A stretch of DNA of 64,000 nucleotides from Akkermansiaceae bacterium (GCA_903934285.1 CAIZNN010000181.1:48765-112764); one strand, 5' to 3'. Counted from the first letter of the stretch, positions 1 to 10,161 are shown. Notes: generated by a model from the sequence alone, not told the origin. Numbers and translations are program-made.

Positions 1-119
1 CAAAAGAAAATGCTGCAAGACAGCAAGGCAAGACAAGTGATGGGGCCCCTGTGGGAAATCAAGCGGCTTTTTGACCGGCGCGGCGTATGGGCTGGAATCT
101 CAGTTGTCAGCGTGGCGCC

Positions 120-1106
120 TCACTCCACCGATTCCTCCACGATGCTGGACAAAACGGTGTCCTCCAGCAGCACGGAACTGTTGGATTCCTGGGCGATGAA
201 ATATAGCGGGCGGCTGCGCACTTCGCCCAGAATGGTGCCGACATATTCGCTGAGCACGGCGAGAATCAAACAGACAAAGAAAAACATGCCGCTGAGTTGG
301 AGCGAGAGCGTCGTCCAGCCCGCGGCGACATCAGGTTTGAGCAGGAAAATGACCACCACGTATGCGGCATACAACAGATTGAGAAAAGCACCTAACAACC
401 CCGTGGCGGTCACCATGCGCAGCGGGTGGCGGGTGTTGGCGGCGAGCAGATCGATGGCGGTGGCAACCTCCACACCCCAGGTGGTGACGCGCGGCGCGCC
501 GGCCCTGGCCTGGATCGCGTATGAGAAGAACTCATGTTGATAGCCGAGGGTGAGGGTGAGCACGCGAAGGTAGCGGCTTTGCTCGCGAACTTGGAGCAAG
601 GCGTTGACCGCCTGCCGGTTCATCACCCGCAGGTCGCACACGCCGCGCTTGATGTCCACACCCAGATGCTTGACGCAGTAGGTCCGGAATGCGTTGCCGA
701 ACCACTCGCGCGCGAGCGAACGCCTCAGCGGATTGGTCGCCACCCCGTGGACGATCCCGCCGCTGTTACGGCAGAGATCTATCATCTGTGGGATGACCTC
801 GATCGGATCGGTCCGCGGGTCGAGGGTCACCACAAAATCGCCGATGGCGGACTCGATGCCGGCGGACAGGGCGACATCCCTGCCAAACGGCCTGGACAGC
901 CGCAGGTAACGCACGCGCTGGATTCGCTGCAGCAGGGGTTGCACCATCGCCGCAGTGCCATCGGTCGAACCGTCATCCACGAGGATGATTTCAAAAAAGC
1001 GGTAGGCCGAGGCGATAATCCGCTCGACCTCGATGACAATTTCCTCAAGCAGCAGGGCATCCTGCTCAAGCGGAACGACAATGCTGATTACGGTGTTCGG
1101 GTCCAT
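120..1106 (-). CDS. Glycosyltransferase family 2 with C-terminal membrane segments (DPM1/GtrB-like)
   Basis: SIVVPLEQD..ILVDDGSTDGT and LDPRTDPIEVIPQMI motifs, two hydrophobic C-terminal helices. Confidence 0.85.
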   Translation of the reverse strand: MDPNTVISIVVPLEQDALLLEEIVIEVERIIASAYRFFEIILVDDGSTDGTAAMVQPLLQRIQRVRYLRLSRPFGRDVALSAGIESAIGDFVVTLDPRTDPIEVIPQMIDLCRNSGGIVHGVATNPLRRSLAREWFGNAFRTYCVKHLGVDIKRGVCDLRVMNRQAVNALLQVREQSRYLRVLTLTLGYQHEFFSYAIQARAGAPRVTTWGVEVATAIDLLAANTRHPLRMVTATGLLGAFLNLLYAAYVVVIFLLKPDVAAGWTTLSLQLSGMFFFVCLILAVLSEYVGTILGEVRSRPLYFIAQESNSSVLLEDTVLSSIVEESVE

Positions 1107-1202
1107 TGGGAGAAAATGCTGGAATGCGGGAAAGTTGGCATGCTGGAATTGGTGATGTTTGGAGCGGAAGCCGACTGGAATTCCAGCGGCGCAGCATTTC
1201 AG

Positions 1203-2321
1203 TTAGCGGCTGGTTCCCAGCAACCGCGCCACTTCATCTTCCACGTCGAAGATATTGTCGATTTTCCCACCCATGACGTGAATGACGGCGGGAAGCTTCG
1301 CGTCGCGGTGAAACAGGATCGGCCTGCCGTCGTCGATTTCACTCAGCGGCAGCAGGGTTTTGACGGTCCACAACGAGTCGCGGTGCACCGCCCCCCGCAA
1401 CGACGGCACATAGCGCGAGGCATCGGCCACCATCAACTCGAAATGGCTTTGCTTATCGAGGGACTTGAATATCCGATAGGGATTGGAGGCGCCGGTTTGC
1501 TCGTTTTCAAACCAATGGGCATGCGGCGTGTAGCGCACATGGCTGAGGGTGGTCAGGCCCAGCGAGGGAAATGGCATGAAGGAGAAGAACGGCCCGCACA
1601 TCATGGTCACCGAGAGCCCGTCGAGGTTTTGCGGCAGCTCGACCAATGCCATTTCGGTCAGTTCGTGCTTCAAGGGAATGAGCGGCAAGCCTGAGGCGGA
1701 AGTGAGGCGATTCAAACCGGCGTAGGTGGCGTTGAACAGATATGCGCAGGGGCATTCGGAACCGTCCGAAAACCTGGCCAGCGCCCCGCTTGGATGGGGT
1801 GTCGCGGTTTGCACCAAGGTGTTAAGTCGCACCTCGATTCCCGCCGCCGCCAATTCCCGCTGCAGCTTGTCCCTGAGCACCGAAAAATCAAACGCGCATT
1901 CCTGCGCCAGCCAAATCCGCTCAGTCAACACCGGGTTGAACAGGCGCTGGATGGCGCTCGGCGCGGCCTTGAGCGGCGCGCCCACCCGCTTCATGAAAAC
2001 TTCGAACTGGTTGGCGGTGACCTTGGAGAAGAGCCGCCCGATGGCATAGACTTTGGTGAATTGATCGACGATCGCGTCGCGGTAATGCAAGCGGAACCTT
2101 TCGTAGTTCTGCCGCGACCGGTACGCCGTCATCAGACTGCGCGGGTAGTGATACCCGCCATGGACCCGGGCTTGGTTGATCCGTGATGCCTGGGTCAACA
2201 GTTCGCCCGCCTCCTCCACCACTATCGGCTGCCAACCCCTGCGCTGCAGCATCATGGCTATGGAGCAACCGAAGAAGCCGCCACCGGCGATGACCACACG
2301 GCGCTTTTCAGCATTACCCAT
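1203..2321 (-). CDS. FAD-dependent oxidoreductase (DAO-like)
   Basis: N-terminal Rossmann motif VVIAGGGFFGCSIAMMLQRRGW; overlaps the next gene by 8 bp. Confidence 0.8.
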   Translation of the reverse strand: MGNAEKRRVVIAGGGFFGCSIAMMLQRRGWQPIVVEEAGELLTQASRINQARVHGGYHYPRSLMTAYRSRQNYERFRLHYRDAIVDQFTKVYAIGRLFSKVTANQFEVFMKRVGAPLKAAPSAIQRLFNPVLTERIWLAQECAFDFSVLRDKLQRELAAAGIEVRLNTLVQTATPHPSGALARFSDGSECPCAYLFNATYAGLNRLTSASGLPLIPLKHELTEMALVELPQNLDGLSVTMMCGPFFSFMPFPSLGLTTLSHVRYTPHAHWFENEQTGASNPYRIFKSLDKQSHFELMVADASRYVPSLRGAVHRDSLWTVKTLLPLSEIDDGRPILFHRDAKLPAVIHVMGGKIDNIFDVEDEVARLLGTSR

Positions 2322-3120
2322 AACTCCCCCTAACTGCCGCCACTGCCTGTTTTATCGCATCAAGCCCGGCCGGTTGGGCCCGCATTTCGATGGCCACGCT
2401 GCCGGTGTAGCCGATTTCATGGAGCACGGCGGCGATGCGGGCATGGACCGCATCCGGTTCGGCAAAGGACCCGAGGTGGGGTTGACTGGCATGCACGTGG
2501 CGCAGCAGATGGGCACTTTGGCGCAAGCACGGTTCGAAGATCTCGCCGCTCAAGGCCAGCCCCCCGGCATCGACATGCAAACCGAAGCCCGGGGAATTGA
2601 CGGATTCGACCAACTCGGCGGCTTGTTCGAGCCGCGTGCAGAAATCGGCGCCATAGGCTTCCGGATTTGCTTCGATCACCAAACAGGACCCTGCCGCCAT
2701 GCACGCATCGCCCACTTCGCGAAACACCGCTGTGGCCCGCCGCGTGGCTTCGGCGTGGCTGAGGCAACCCCGCAACCGGTTGCGTGGCGAACCAAACACC
2801 AGCGGCCCTGCTCCTGCCCAACCGGCAACGCGCCCGACGGCTATCAGCACGGACTTCATCCGCTCGCACGACTCTGGCGCACCGAACAATTCCAACCCCT
2901 CGGTCCCGAACAACAGCGCCTGGAACGATCCGATCTTGAACCCCTGTTGGCGATACCATGCCGCACGCTCACGCACTGCGGACTCGCCCGCCGCCAGCGG
3001 ATCCCCGAACGCACGCAACGGCGCGACCTCGATTTCATCCAGACCCAAACCATGGAGGCATTCCAAGGCCGAGGCCTCGTCCTCCGGTGCCCATGCTATA
3101 TGCGAAAACGAAATGTTCAT
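2314..3120 (-). CDS. Sugar phosphate isomerase/epimerase (AP endonuclease-2-like TIM barrel)
   Basis: LVIEANPEAYGADFCTRLEQAAELVESV...LHVDAGGLALSGE pattern. Confidence 0.75.
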   Translation of the reverse strand: MNISFSHIAWAPEDEASALECLHGLGLDEIEVAPLRAFGDPLAAGESAVRERAAWYRQQGFKIGSFQALLFGTEGLELFGAPESCERMKSVLIAVGRVAGWAGAGPLVFGSPRNRLRGCLSHAEATRRATAVFREVGDACMAAGSCLVIEANPEAYGADFCTRLEQAAELVESVNSPGFGLHVDAGGLALSGEIFEPCLRQSAHLLRHVHASQPHLGSFAEPDAVHARIAAVLHEIGYTGSVAIEMRAQPAGLDAIKQAVAAVRGSYG

Positions 3121-3147
3121 GATGAGAAAATCTGTATGCTCCGGGAG

Positions 3148-3999
3148 CTAAGGCCGGGCCGGCCTATCCGCCCCGGATTCCTCCAACCACGATGCAAGAT
3201 CGGCAAACACCTGCGCCTTGCCATACAAATAGCCGTTCGCACCGCCCCACTCCGGCGCATGTCGCGAACGCATGTCATAGCCCGCCGGTGCCGGGCCTGT
3301 GCCACCCAGTGTTTTGCCCGGGAAAAACCGCTCGCAAATCTCGCCGGTGCCCAGCGGTTCGGTACTCACGTTGAGCAAGGGCAGCCCAAGCTCCCATGCC
3401 CGGTCGATGTCAGCCGCCAGATGCCGCAAATCATAATACTGAAACACCCCTTCCGGATGCACCTTCTCTAACCCATTGTCGTGGATCATGTCGAAGATGA
3501 CGTTTTTCTTGAGTCCCGGGCCGAACAGCCCGGGCAAACGCAGGATCAAAACCTCGGGAAAGCGGTCCCGGATCCAATCCTCCAACTCGACCCGGTGTAA
3601 CCCGTAGGCATGATGGCCGGCCCGCTCAATGGCGGAGTCCTCATCCACCTCCCGCGGTGCCGGATAGACATCGATGGTCGAGATCAGGGTGAAGCGCTTG
3701 GCTCGGACTTGGGAGAGTGGTTCCCGCAACCGCGCGATGCCGGCCCGGTCATCGGCGGGATGGAGATTGGCCCACCACTTCATCGCCTGCACTCCCGCAC
3801 ATACTATGTGCCCGAAGCTTTCACCCCGAATCGTGTCGATGTCCGAAGAGCGGTACTTCGAATCGTAAGCGCGCCGGGCGAGCAGATTGCTGCCGACGAA
3901 ACCGGTGTAGCCAATGAGTGCCGTGGACATGGGGATGTGGGGATATGGGGTTGTGGCGGGGCCGAATTCCACGGTCACTCGCTCAGCTTGCAGATTCAT
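3148..3999 (-). CDS. NAD-dependent epimerase/dehydratase-like protein
   Basis: ALIGYTGFVGSNLL Rossmann motif; 4-bp overlap with the upstream gene. Confidence 0.7.
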   Translation of the reverse strand: MNLQAERVTVEFGPATTPYPHIPMSTALIGYTGFVGSNLLARRAYDSKYRSSDIDTIRGESFGHIVCAGVQAMKWWANLHPADDRAGIARLREPLSQVRAKRFTLISTIDVYPAPREVDEDSAIERAGHHAYGLHRVELEDWIRDRFPEVLILRLPGLFGPGLKKNVIFDMIHDNGLEKVHPEGVFQYYDLRHLAADIDRAWELGLPLLNVSTEPLGTGEICERFFPGKTLGGTGPAPAGYDMRSRHAPEWGGANGYLYGKAQVFADLASWLEESGADRPARP

Positions 4000-4688
4000 G
4001 TTTCGATGACTTCGCCCGCCAGCTCGGGCTTGGCCGGCTTGACCCGCGCACGCAACAAGCGAACCAGAACAAAGGCGGCCACCAGCACCGCGATGCCGGT
4101 GATGGCCATGCCGAACCGACCTTCGAAAACGGCACCGCTGGTAAGGACGAAACCGACGACAAACACCCCATTGATGGGCACCGAGATAAGGATGTAGGGC
4201 AGGAACGGCACCGCCACCAGACCGAGAACGTAATTTTGCAGGAACAACGGCACTCCCGGAGTCACGCGCAGCAGCACGGTGAGTCTGATGCGGTCCTTAT
4301 GTTCCAGACTGCGCCAGCGGTCCCAATGCCGCCCTAACAGCCGAGCGACCAGCGGGCGCGCCGGACCCGCCGCCACCAGATAGGTCCATGTCATGTTCAG
4401 GAACATGGCGCAAACACTCAGCGCGCAACTCTGCCAATTGCTGCCCCAGGTCACGCCCGCGAGCACCAGCAAGGCACTGGCTGGACAGCCGAACGCCGGC
4501 AGCACCACCAGCGCGGCAAACAGCACGATCGGATAGGTGCGGCACCATTCAATAACCTGGTCTTTGGCGTGCCACAGCGTGCTGAGGAAATCCGGCCCGC
4601 GGCTGAGCCACAGCACCCCCGCGATTCCCGCGCCCGCCAGCAGAGACGCCAAACCCCAGCGGATTTTGGGGGACAGAGTGTGGAACAT
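3996..4688 (-). CDS. TVP38/TMEM64 (VTT/DedA-like) membrane protein
   Basis: Multiple TM segments; FGCPASALLVLAGVTWG and RVTPGVPLFLQNYVLGLVAVPFLPYILIS typical of VTT proteins. Confidence 0.8.
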   Translation of the reverse strand: MFHTLSPKIRWGLASLLAGAGIAGVLWLSRGPDFLSTLWHAKDQVIEWCRTYPIVLFAALVVLPAFGCPASALLVLAGVTWGSNWQSCALSVCAMFLNMTWTYLVAAGPARPLVARLLGRHWDRWRSLEHKDRIRLTVLLRVTPGVPLFLQNYVLGLVAVPFLPYILISVPINGVFVVGFVLTSGAVFEGRFGMAITGIAVLVAAFVLVRLLRARVKPAKPELAGEVIET

Positions 4689-4779
4689 GACAGACCGGAG
4701 TTATGGAAACATCAAACCGCCCCGGGGGGGGCGGCTGACCCTAACGAGGCGGGACCGCCTCAGACCAAGCAAACCGCGC

Positions 4780-6096
4780 TCAGGCTTTGACCACTTGCCC
4801 GGGCTGGGTGGCCACGCTGGCCATCGCGTTGCGCGTATCAATGATGAGCCCGGCGTGGGCAGCGAGCAGCGGCAAGTCAAAAGCCGCATGGTGGGTGGCA
4901 ATGACCACGCAATCCGCGGCGGCGAGCGTCGCCGGAGTGCACGCCACCGAGCAGGTGCCTGCCCAGTTCTGGTGCTCGCGGGTCGGCCCGATCACCGGCA
5001 CATGCGGGTCGTGATAGGTGACCTCGGCCCCAAGCTCGCTGAAGCGGTCTAACAGGGCGAAGGTGGGCGATTCGCGCATGTCATCAACGTTGGCCTTGTA
5101 GGCCAGTCCCATGAGCAGGATGCGACTGCCCTTGACCGCCTTGCCACGGCAATTGAGGGCCTCCATGGTGCGTTGGACGACATATTCGGGCATCGCCCGG
5201 TTGATCTCCCCGGCCAATTCGATGAAGCGGGTGTGCACCCCAAACTCGCGCGCTTTCCACGTCAGATAGAACGGATCAATCGGGATGCAATGCCCGCCAA
5301 GTCCCGGCCCCGGATAGAACGGCGTGAAGCCGAAGGGCTTGGTCGATGCCGCCCGGATGACCTCCCAAATATCGATGCCCATGCGGTCGGCGGCTATTTT
5401 CAATTCATTGATGAGGCCGATGTTGACCGAGCGATAGATGTTTTCCAACAATTTGGAAAGCTCGGCCACTTGGGTCGAGGAAACCGGCACGACCCGCTCG
5501 AAGGCCGCGCCATACAGCGCAGTGCCGGCTTGCAGGCAGGCCGCGGTGTGGCCGCCAACCACTTTGGGAATATTGGTCGCGGCAAACTGCGGATTGCCGG
5601 GATCCTCGCGCTCCGGCGAATACACGACGAATATGGCGTCGCCCACTTTGAAGCCGGCCGCCTCGACTCGGGTGACGACCTCTTCCTCGGTGGTGCCAGG
5701 ATAGGTGGTGCTTTCCAAACTCAGGATTTGGCCGGCCCGCAGGTGCGGCACCACCGTGTCCAGCGTCGCGGTGACGAAACTCAGATCCGGCTCGAGATGC
5801 TCATCAAGCGGGGTGGGCACGCACAAGATGATGGCGTCGCAGCTACCGATGCGGGAAAAATCGCTGGTGGCATCGAGTTTGCCGGAGCCGCGCGCCGCCG
5901 CTACCTGCGCGCTTGGAATGTGTTTGATATAACTCGTCCCGGCGTGCAGGTGCTCGATTTTCGTGCTGTCGATATCGAAACCAATCACCGCAAACCCCTT
6001 GTCGGCATAGGCAAGCACCAGCGGCAGTCCGACGTAGCCGAGCCCGACGACGCCGATAACAGAGGATTGTGGTTGGATACAGACGGGTTCGGACAT
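4780..6096 (-). CDS. Nucleotide sugar dehydrogenase (UDP-GlcNAc/UDP-HexNAc 6-dehydrogenase, WbpA-like)
   Basis: [50 protein letters not shown] motifs. Confidence 0.9.
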   Translation of the reverse strand: MSEPVCIQPQSSVIGVVGLGYVGLPLVLAYADKGFAVIGFDIDSTKIEHLHAGTSYIKHIPSAQVAAARGSGKLDATSDFSRIGSCDAIILCVPTPLDEHLEPDLSFVTATLDTVVPHLRAGQILSLESTTYPGTTEEEVVTRVEAAGFKVGDAIFVVYSPEREDPGNPQFAATNIPKVVGGHTAACLQAGTALYGAAFERVVPVSSTQVAELSKLLENIYRSVNIGLINELKIAADRMGIDIWEVIRAASTKPFGFTPFYPGPGLGGHCIPIDPFYLTWKAREFGVHTRFIELAGEINRAMPEYVVQRTMEALNCRGKAVKGSRILLMGLAYKANVDDMRESPTFALLDRFSELGAEVTYHDPHVPVIGPTREHQNWAGTCSVACTPATLAAADCVVIATHHAAFDLPLLAAHAGLIIDTRNAMASVATQPGQVVKA

Positions 6097-6124
6097 ATGC
6101 GGATAAGTGTGGGTAAGGATAAAA

Positions 6125-6145
6125 ACGCTACCGCCCTTGGTCGCT
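6125..6145 (-). promoter_or_regulatory. ops/JUMPstart-like antiterminator element, copy 2 (AGCGACCAAGGGCGGTAGCGT, followed by TTTT)
   Basis: Identical 21-mer to 13848-13868; core GGCGGTAGCGT; 28 nt upstream of the nucleotide-sugar dehydrogenase start; preceded by possible hairpin CGCCAG-GA-CTGGCG. Confidence 0.7.
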
Positions 6146-6277
6146 TGCGCCAGTCCTGGCGGAAAACCTGAGGGATCAATCGGGAAAATTTGCCACCGCA
6201 GCGCCCATCCGGATCACTGCCACGTCAAACTGACACGAATTCCCGCCTGTTCAATAAAAAATGAACAAAAAAACCCC

Positions 6278-7522
6278 TCACACAATCATCCCGGCGGCGA
6301 CCGTTTCGTTGGTGGCGGGATCGATGAGGATGAACGAGCCGGTTTGCCGGTTGCGGCGGTAGGAATCGTAGAACAACGGGACCGCCGCCCGCAGACAGAC
6401 GCGACCGATGTCGTTCATCGCAAACCCATCGACGTCCTCGATTTTGTGGAGCGTGTTGATATCGACGTGATACCGGACCTGTTGGACCACGGCCTTGGTT
6501 TCCTGGGTGGTGTGGCGGAGGATGAACTTGGCGCGCGGCGGCATGGCGCGGGGGGAAAACCAGCACACCATCGCCTCGATGTCCTGGCCGACCTGCGGCG
6601 GATTGTTGGCCTTGACCAGCATGTCGCCGCGGGAAATGTCGATTTCGTCGGTGAGGGTGAGGCACACCGATTGCGGCGCGAACGCTTCACTGAGCTCCCC
6701 CTTGGGGCTATGGATGGCCTTGACGCGGGTGGTGAAACCGGACGGCAGCACCGTGACGGCGTCCCCGGGTTTGAAGACCCCACCCGCGACGCGGCCAGCG
6801 TAGCCGCGGAAATCATGCCACTCGTCGCTCATCGGGCGCACCACCCATTGGACCGGGAAGCGCGCCTCGACGTGGTTCTCCTCACCGGCAACATAGACGT
6901 TCTCCAGATGATAGAGCAGGGTCGGCCCCTCATACCACCCCATGTTTGCGGATTTTTCGACGACATTGTCGCCATTGAGCGCCGAAATGGGAATGAAGAC
7001 GATTTCGACAATGTTATCCAGGCGCGAGGCAAACTCACGAAACTCCTCGATAATCCGATGGTACCCGGCCTCGCTGAAGCCAACCAGATCCATCTTATTG
7101 ACGGCGACGACGAGGTGCTGGATGCGCAACAAATTGGCGATGAAGCAGTGCCGCTTGGTCTGCTCGATGACGCCTTTGCGGGCGTCGATGAGAATGATGG
7201 CGAGATTGGCCGTGGAGGCGCCGGTCACCATGTTGCGGGTATATTGGATATGCCCCGGCGTGTCGGCGATGATGAATTTGCGTTTCGGGGTGGCAAAATA
7301 GCGATAGGCGACGTCGATGGTGATCCCCTGTTCGCGCTCGGCCTTGAGACCGTCGGTGAGCAACGCCAGGTTGACGTTGGCGTCGCCGCGCCGCCGCGAC
7401 GATTCCTCCATGGCCTCAAGTTGATCCTCGAAAATGGACTTGGAGTCGTAAAGCAAGCGCCCTATCAGGGTGGATTTGCCGTCGTCAACCGAACCGGCGG
7501 TGGTGAAGCGGAGGAGGTCCAT
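6278..7522 (-). CDS. cysN: Sulfate adenylyltransferase subunit 1 (GTPase)
   Basis: AGSVDDGKSTLIGRLLYDSK, DTPGHIQYTRNMVTGAS, NKMD GTPase motifs. Confidence 0.95.
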   Translation of the reverse strand: MDLLRFTTAGSVDDGKSTLIGRLLYDSKSIFEDQLEAMEESSRRRGDANVNLALLTDGLKAEREQGITIDVAYRYFATPKRKFIIADTPGHIQYTRNMVTGASTANLAIILIDARKGVIEQTKRHCFIANLLRIQHLVVAVNKMDLVGFSEAGYHRIIEEFREFASRLDNIVEIVFIPISALNGDNVVEKSANMGWYEGPTLLYHLENVYVAGEENHVEARFPVQWVVRPMSDEWHDFRGYAGRVAGGVFKPGDAVTVLPSGFTTRVKAIHSPKGELSEAFAPQSVCLTLTDEIDISRGDMLVKANNPPQVGQDIEAMVCWFSPRAMPPRAKFILRHTTQETKAVVQQVRYHVDINTLHKIEDVDGFAMNDIGRVCLRAAVPLFYDSYRRNRQTGSFILIDPATNETVAAGMIV

Positions 7523-7530
7523 GGGTGAGT

Positions 7531-8466
7531 CTAAAAGTAACCTTCTTTCTTCCGGTCTTCCATCGCGGTTTCGGAGCGCTTGTCGTCGGAGCGGGTGCCG
7601 CGTTCGGTTTGCCGCGCGGCGGCCACCTCGGCGATGACTTCGTCGAGATTGGAAGCTGTGGATTCAACCGCCCCGGTGCAGGTGGCATCGCCAATGGTCC
7701 GGAAGCGCACCACCCGCGAGGCGGCGGTTTCGTGGCTCTGGGGTTTGAGGAATTCAGTGACCGCCAGCAGCATGCCGTTGCGTTGGAAAACCTCGCGGTT
7801 ATGGGCAAAGTAAATCGATGGCAGCGGGATCTCCTCACGTTTCATATACATCCATATATCCATCTCGGTGAAGTTGGAGAGCGGGAAGATGCGGAAGTGC
7901 TCACCGGGATTTTTGCGACCGTTGAACAAGTTCCAGAGTTCCGGGCGCTGGTTTTTCGGATCCCACTGGCCGAAATCATCCCGATGCGAGAAAAACCGCT
8001 CTTTGGCGCGGGCCTTTTCCTCGTCGCGGCGCCCGCCGCCCAGGCACGCATCATATTGGTGTTGCTCGATGGTATCGAGCAAGGTGACGGTTTGCAGTTT
8101 GTTGCGCGAGGCACCCGGCCCGGTCTCTTCGACCACCCGCCCCCGATCTATCGACTCCTGCACCGATCCGACAATCAGTCGGGCCGCCAGCAGCACGACA
8201 AATTCGTCGCGATACGCCATGGTCTCAGCAAAATTGTGCCCAGTATCAACGTGCACCAGCGGAAAAGGCATGCGCGCCGGCCAAAACGCTTTGCGCGCCA
8301 GCCATGCCATCACAATCGAGTCCTTGCCCCCCGAAAACAACAGCGCTGGTTTCTCAAATTGCGCGGCTGCCTCCCGAAGCACGAAAATCGCTTCGGCTTC
8401 AAGTTGGTCAAGGTGACTGAATCGGTAATTGGACATGGGGCGTGGGGCAACCAGCAGGAGGGGCAC
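7531..8466 (-). CDS. cysD: Sulfate adenylyltransferase subunit 2
   Basis: LFSGGKDSIVMAWLARKAFWP PP-loop, LVHVDTGHNFAE, GGGRRDEEKARAKERFFS. Confidence 0.95.
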   Translation of the reverse strand: MPLLLVAPRPMSNYRFSHLDQLEAEAIFVLREAAAQFEKPALLFSGGKDSIVMAWLARKAFWPARMPFPLVHVDTGHNFAETMAYRDEFVVLLAARLIVGSVQESIDRGRVVEETGPGASRNKLQTVTLLDTIEQHQYDACLGGGRRDEEKARAKERFFSHRDDFGQWDPKNQRPELWNLFNGRKNPGEHFRIFPLSNFTEMDIWMYMKREEIPLPSIYFAHNREVFQRNGMLLAVTEFLKPQSHETAASRVVRFRTIGDATCTGAVESTASNLDEVIAEVAAARQTERGTRSDDKRSETAMEDRKKEGYF

Positions 8467-8580
8467 TGCGACCGCAGTTGGCTAACCACGGCGCCGCCCA
8501 AACTAGGGCCCCGCTGCGCTCCCGTCAAGAAATAATAGGTTTGTAGATCAGTTTAATATAGTATACTGATTCACAACGAG

Positions 8581-9180
8581 TTACAACTCCGGATTGATGG
8601 AAATCCGGTCGGTGATGGCTTCGAGGAGCTCAAACGCGGCGTCCTGCACCGAGGAGGTCTCGGTATTGAGGACGAGCGCGGGGTTTTGCGGAGGCTCGAA
8701 CGACCCGTCCTTGCCGGTGAAATGCGCGATCTCGCCCCGGGCCGCCTTGGCGTAGAGACCTTTCACGTCACGCTTTTCGCAAGTGGCATAGGACGCTTCG
8801 ACGTAGACCTCGAACAAATCCGCGCCGAGCAGACCGCGCACCAAGTCGCGGAGTTCGCCGCGCGGGGTGATGGCAGAGACAAAGGTGATGATCCCCTGCG
8901 ACACAAACAATTTAGCCGTCTCGGCAATCCGGCGGATGTTTTCCAGCCGGTCCTCGTCGCTGAACCCCAGGTTTGAATTCAGCCCGCTACGCAGGTTGTC
9001 GCCATCCAGAATAACGGTGACGCGACCTTGCTGGTACAAAACGCGCTCCGCGGCATTGGCGATGGTCGACTTGCCGGACCCGGACAGCCCACAAAGCCAT
9101 ACCACAATGCCACGCTGGCGCAGCAGCACCTGCTTGTCGTGGCGATTGAGGAAGCGGTGGAACTCAGGGTGGATGTTCAT
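8581..9180 (-). CDS. cysC: Adenylylsulfate kinase
   Basis: WLCGLSGSGKSTIANA P-loop, LDGDNLRSGLNSNLGFSDEDRLENIRR, DVKGLYAKAARGEI. Confidence 0.95.
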   Translation of the reverse strand: MNIHPEFHRFLNRHDKQVLLRQRGIVVWLCGLSGSGKSTIANAAERVLYQQGRVTVILDGDNLRSGLNSNLGFSDEDRLENIRRIAETAKLFVSQGIITFVSAITPRGELRDLVRGLLGADLFEVYVEASYATCEKRDVKGLYAKAARGEIAHFTGKDGSFEPPQNPALVLNTETSSVQDAAFELLEAITDRISINPEL

Positions 9181-9275
9181 AAGAAAATCGGAAGAGAGAG
9201 TGGATGCTCTGAATGGCGCAAGGACGGAAGCTCCGAATGGCCGCAGCAGCTGCTGTCGGGGAGTGGGTGGGACGT

Positions 9276-10067
9276 TCAGACGTTGCGACTTTCAGACCCT
9301 CCAACCCGCCGCAACATATCACGAAAAACGTGATAGAGAAAGAGGCAATTGTAAGTTAAGTAACGCCGGAACAGCCGCCGGGGCTCCATGCAGAGCCGGT
9401 AGAGCCATTCCAGCCCCAGCCGCTGCACGAGCGCCGGAGCCTGGTTGACTTCGCCGGCGTGAAACGCGAAGGCCGCCCCAATCGCAAAGTAAACCCCGGG
9501 AGGCAGGCGCTCCTTGTGCCTGGCGATCCATTGCTCCTGCCGCGGGCAGCCGAGCCCAACCCAGATCAGATTGGCGTCGGCCGCGCGGATTCGTTGGCAA
9601 ATCCGCTCAAACTCGTCCGCTGGCCAGTCGCCAAAAGGCGGCGCATAGGTGCCGCCAATGACGGCACCCGGAAAGCGTGACGCAAAAACTGCCGTGAGCT
9701 TGCTCAGCGTGGCCGGTTTCCCGCCTAACAAAAAATGCCGCAACTCCCCCACCCCGGCGCTGGCTTTGAGTACTTCCAGCATCAAGCTGGGACCGTACAC
9801 GCGGTCGCGGAGTTTCTCCGCCGCCGCCAGACGCGAGTTGACCGCCCACAGCAAGGGCATGCCGTCGGGACAAATCAGATCAAAGCGCTCCATGGCTTGA
9901 CCAAAGGCAACATCCGTGCGCGCCAGCGCGGCCACATGGGTATTGGCGGCTGCCACCGCATAGGCGCGCTCACCCGTCCCGGCGCGCTCAATCGCCCATG
10001 CCACCGCGCCCGCGTAATCGGTCGCAGCAATCGGCAAGCCAATGACTGGAATGGTTCGCATACCCAT
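9276..10067 (-). CDS. WecG/TagA/CpsF family glycosyltransferase
   Basis: AAANTHVAALARTD..LICPDGMPLLWAVN, IWVGLGCPRQEQWIARHKERLPPGVYFAIGAAFAFHAGEVNQAP; start moved to MGMRTIPVIG because the upstream 120 aa of the ORF overlap the next gene out of frame. Confidence 0.9.
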   Translation of the reverse strand: MGMRTIPVIGLPIAATDYAGAVAWAIERAGTGERAYAVAAANTHVAALARTDVAFGQAMERFDLICPDGMPLLWAVNSRLAAAEKLRDRVYGPSLMLEVLKASAGVGELRHFLLGGKPATLSKLTAVFASRFPGAVIGGTYAPPFGDWPADEFERICQRIRAADANLIWVGLGCPRQEQWIARHKERLPPGVYFAIGAAFAFHAGEVNQAPALVQRLGLEWLYRLCMEPRRLFRRYLTYNCLFLYHVFRDMLRRVGGSESRNV

Positions 10068-10161
10068 CAATTCGCCGGAATCCCGCGGGGCGGCACGCGC
10101 CCACTTATTTGCCCGCATGGGCGCTGCAGAGGTGCGGCGCACGGGCCGCGCACCAGCTGCC

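Noticed and set aside
6107-7528. 473-aa plus-strand ORF opposite cysN
   Set aside because: Shadow ORF; CysN motifs are unambiguous.
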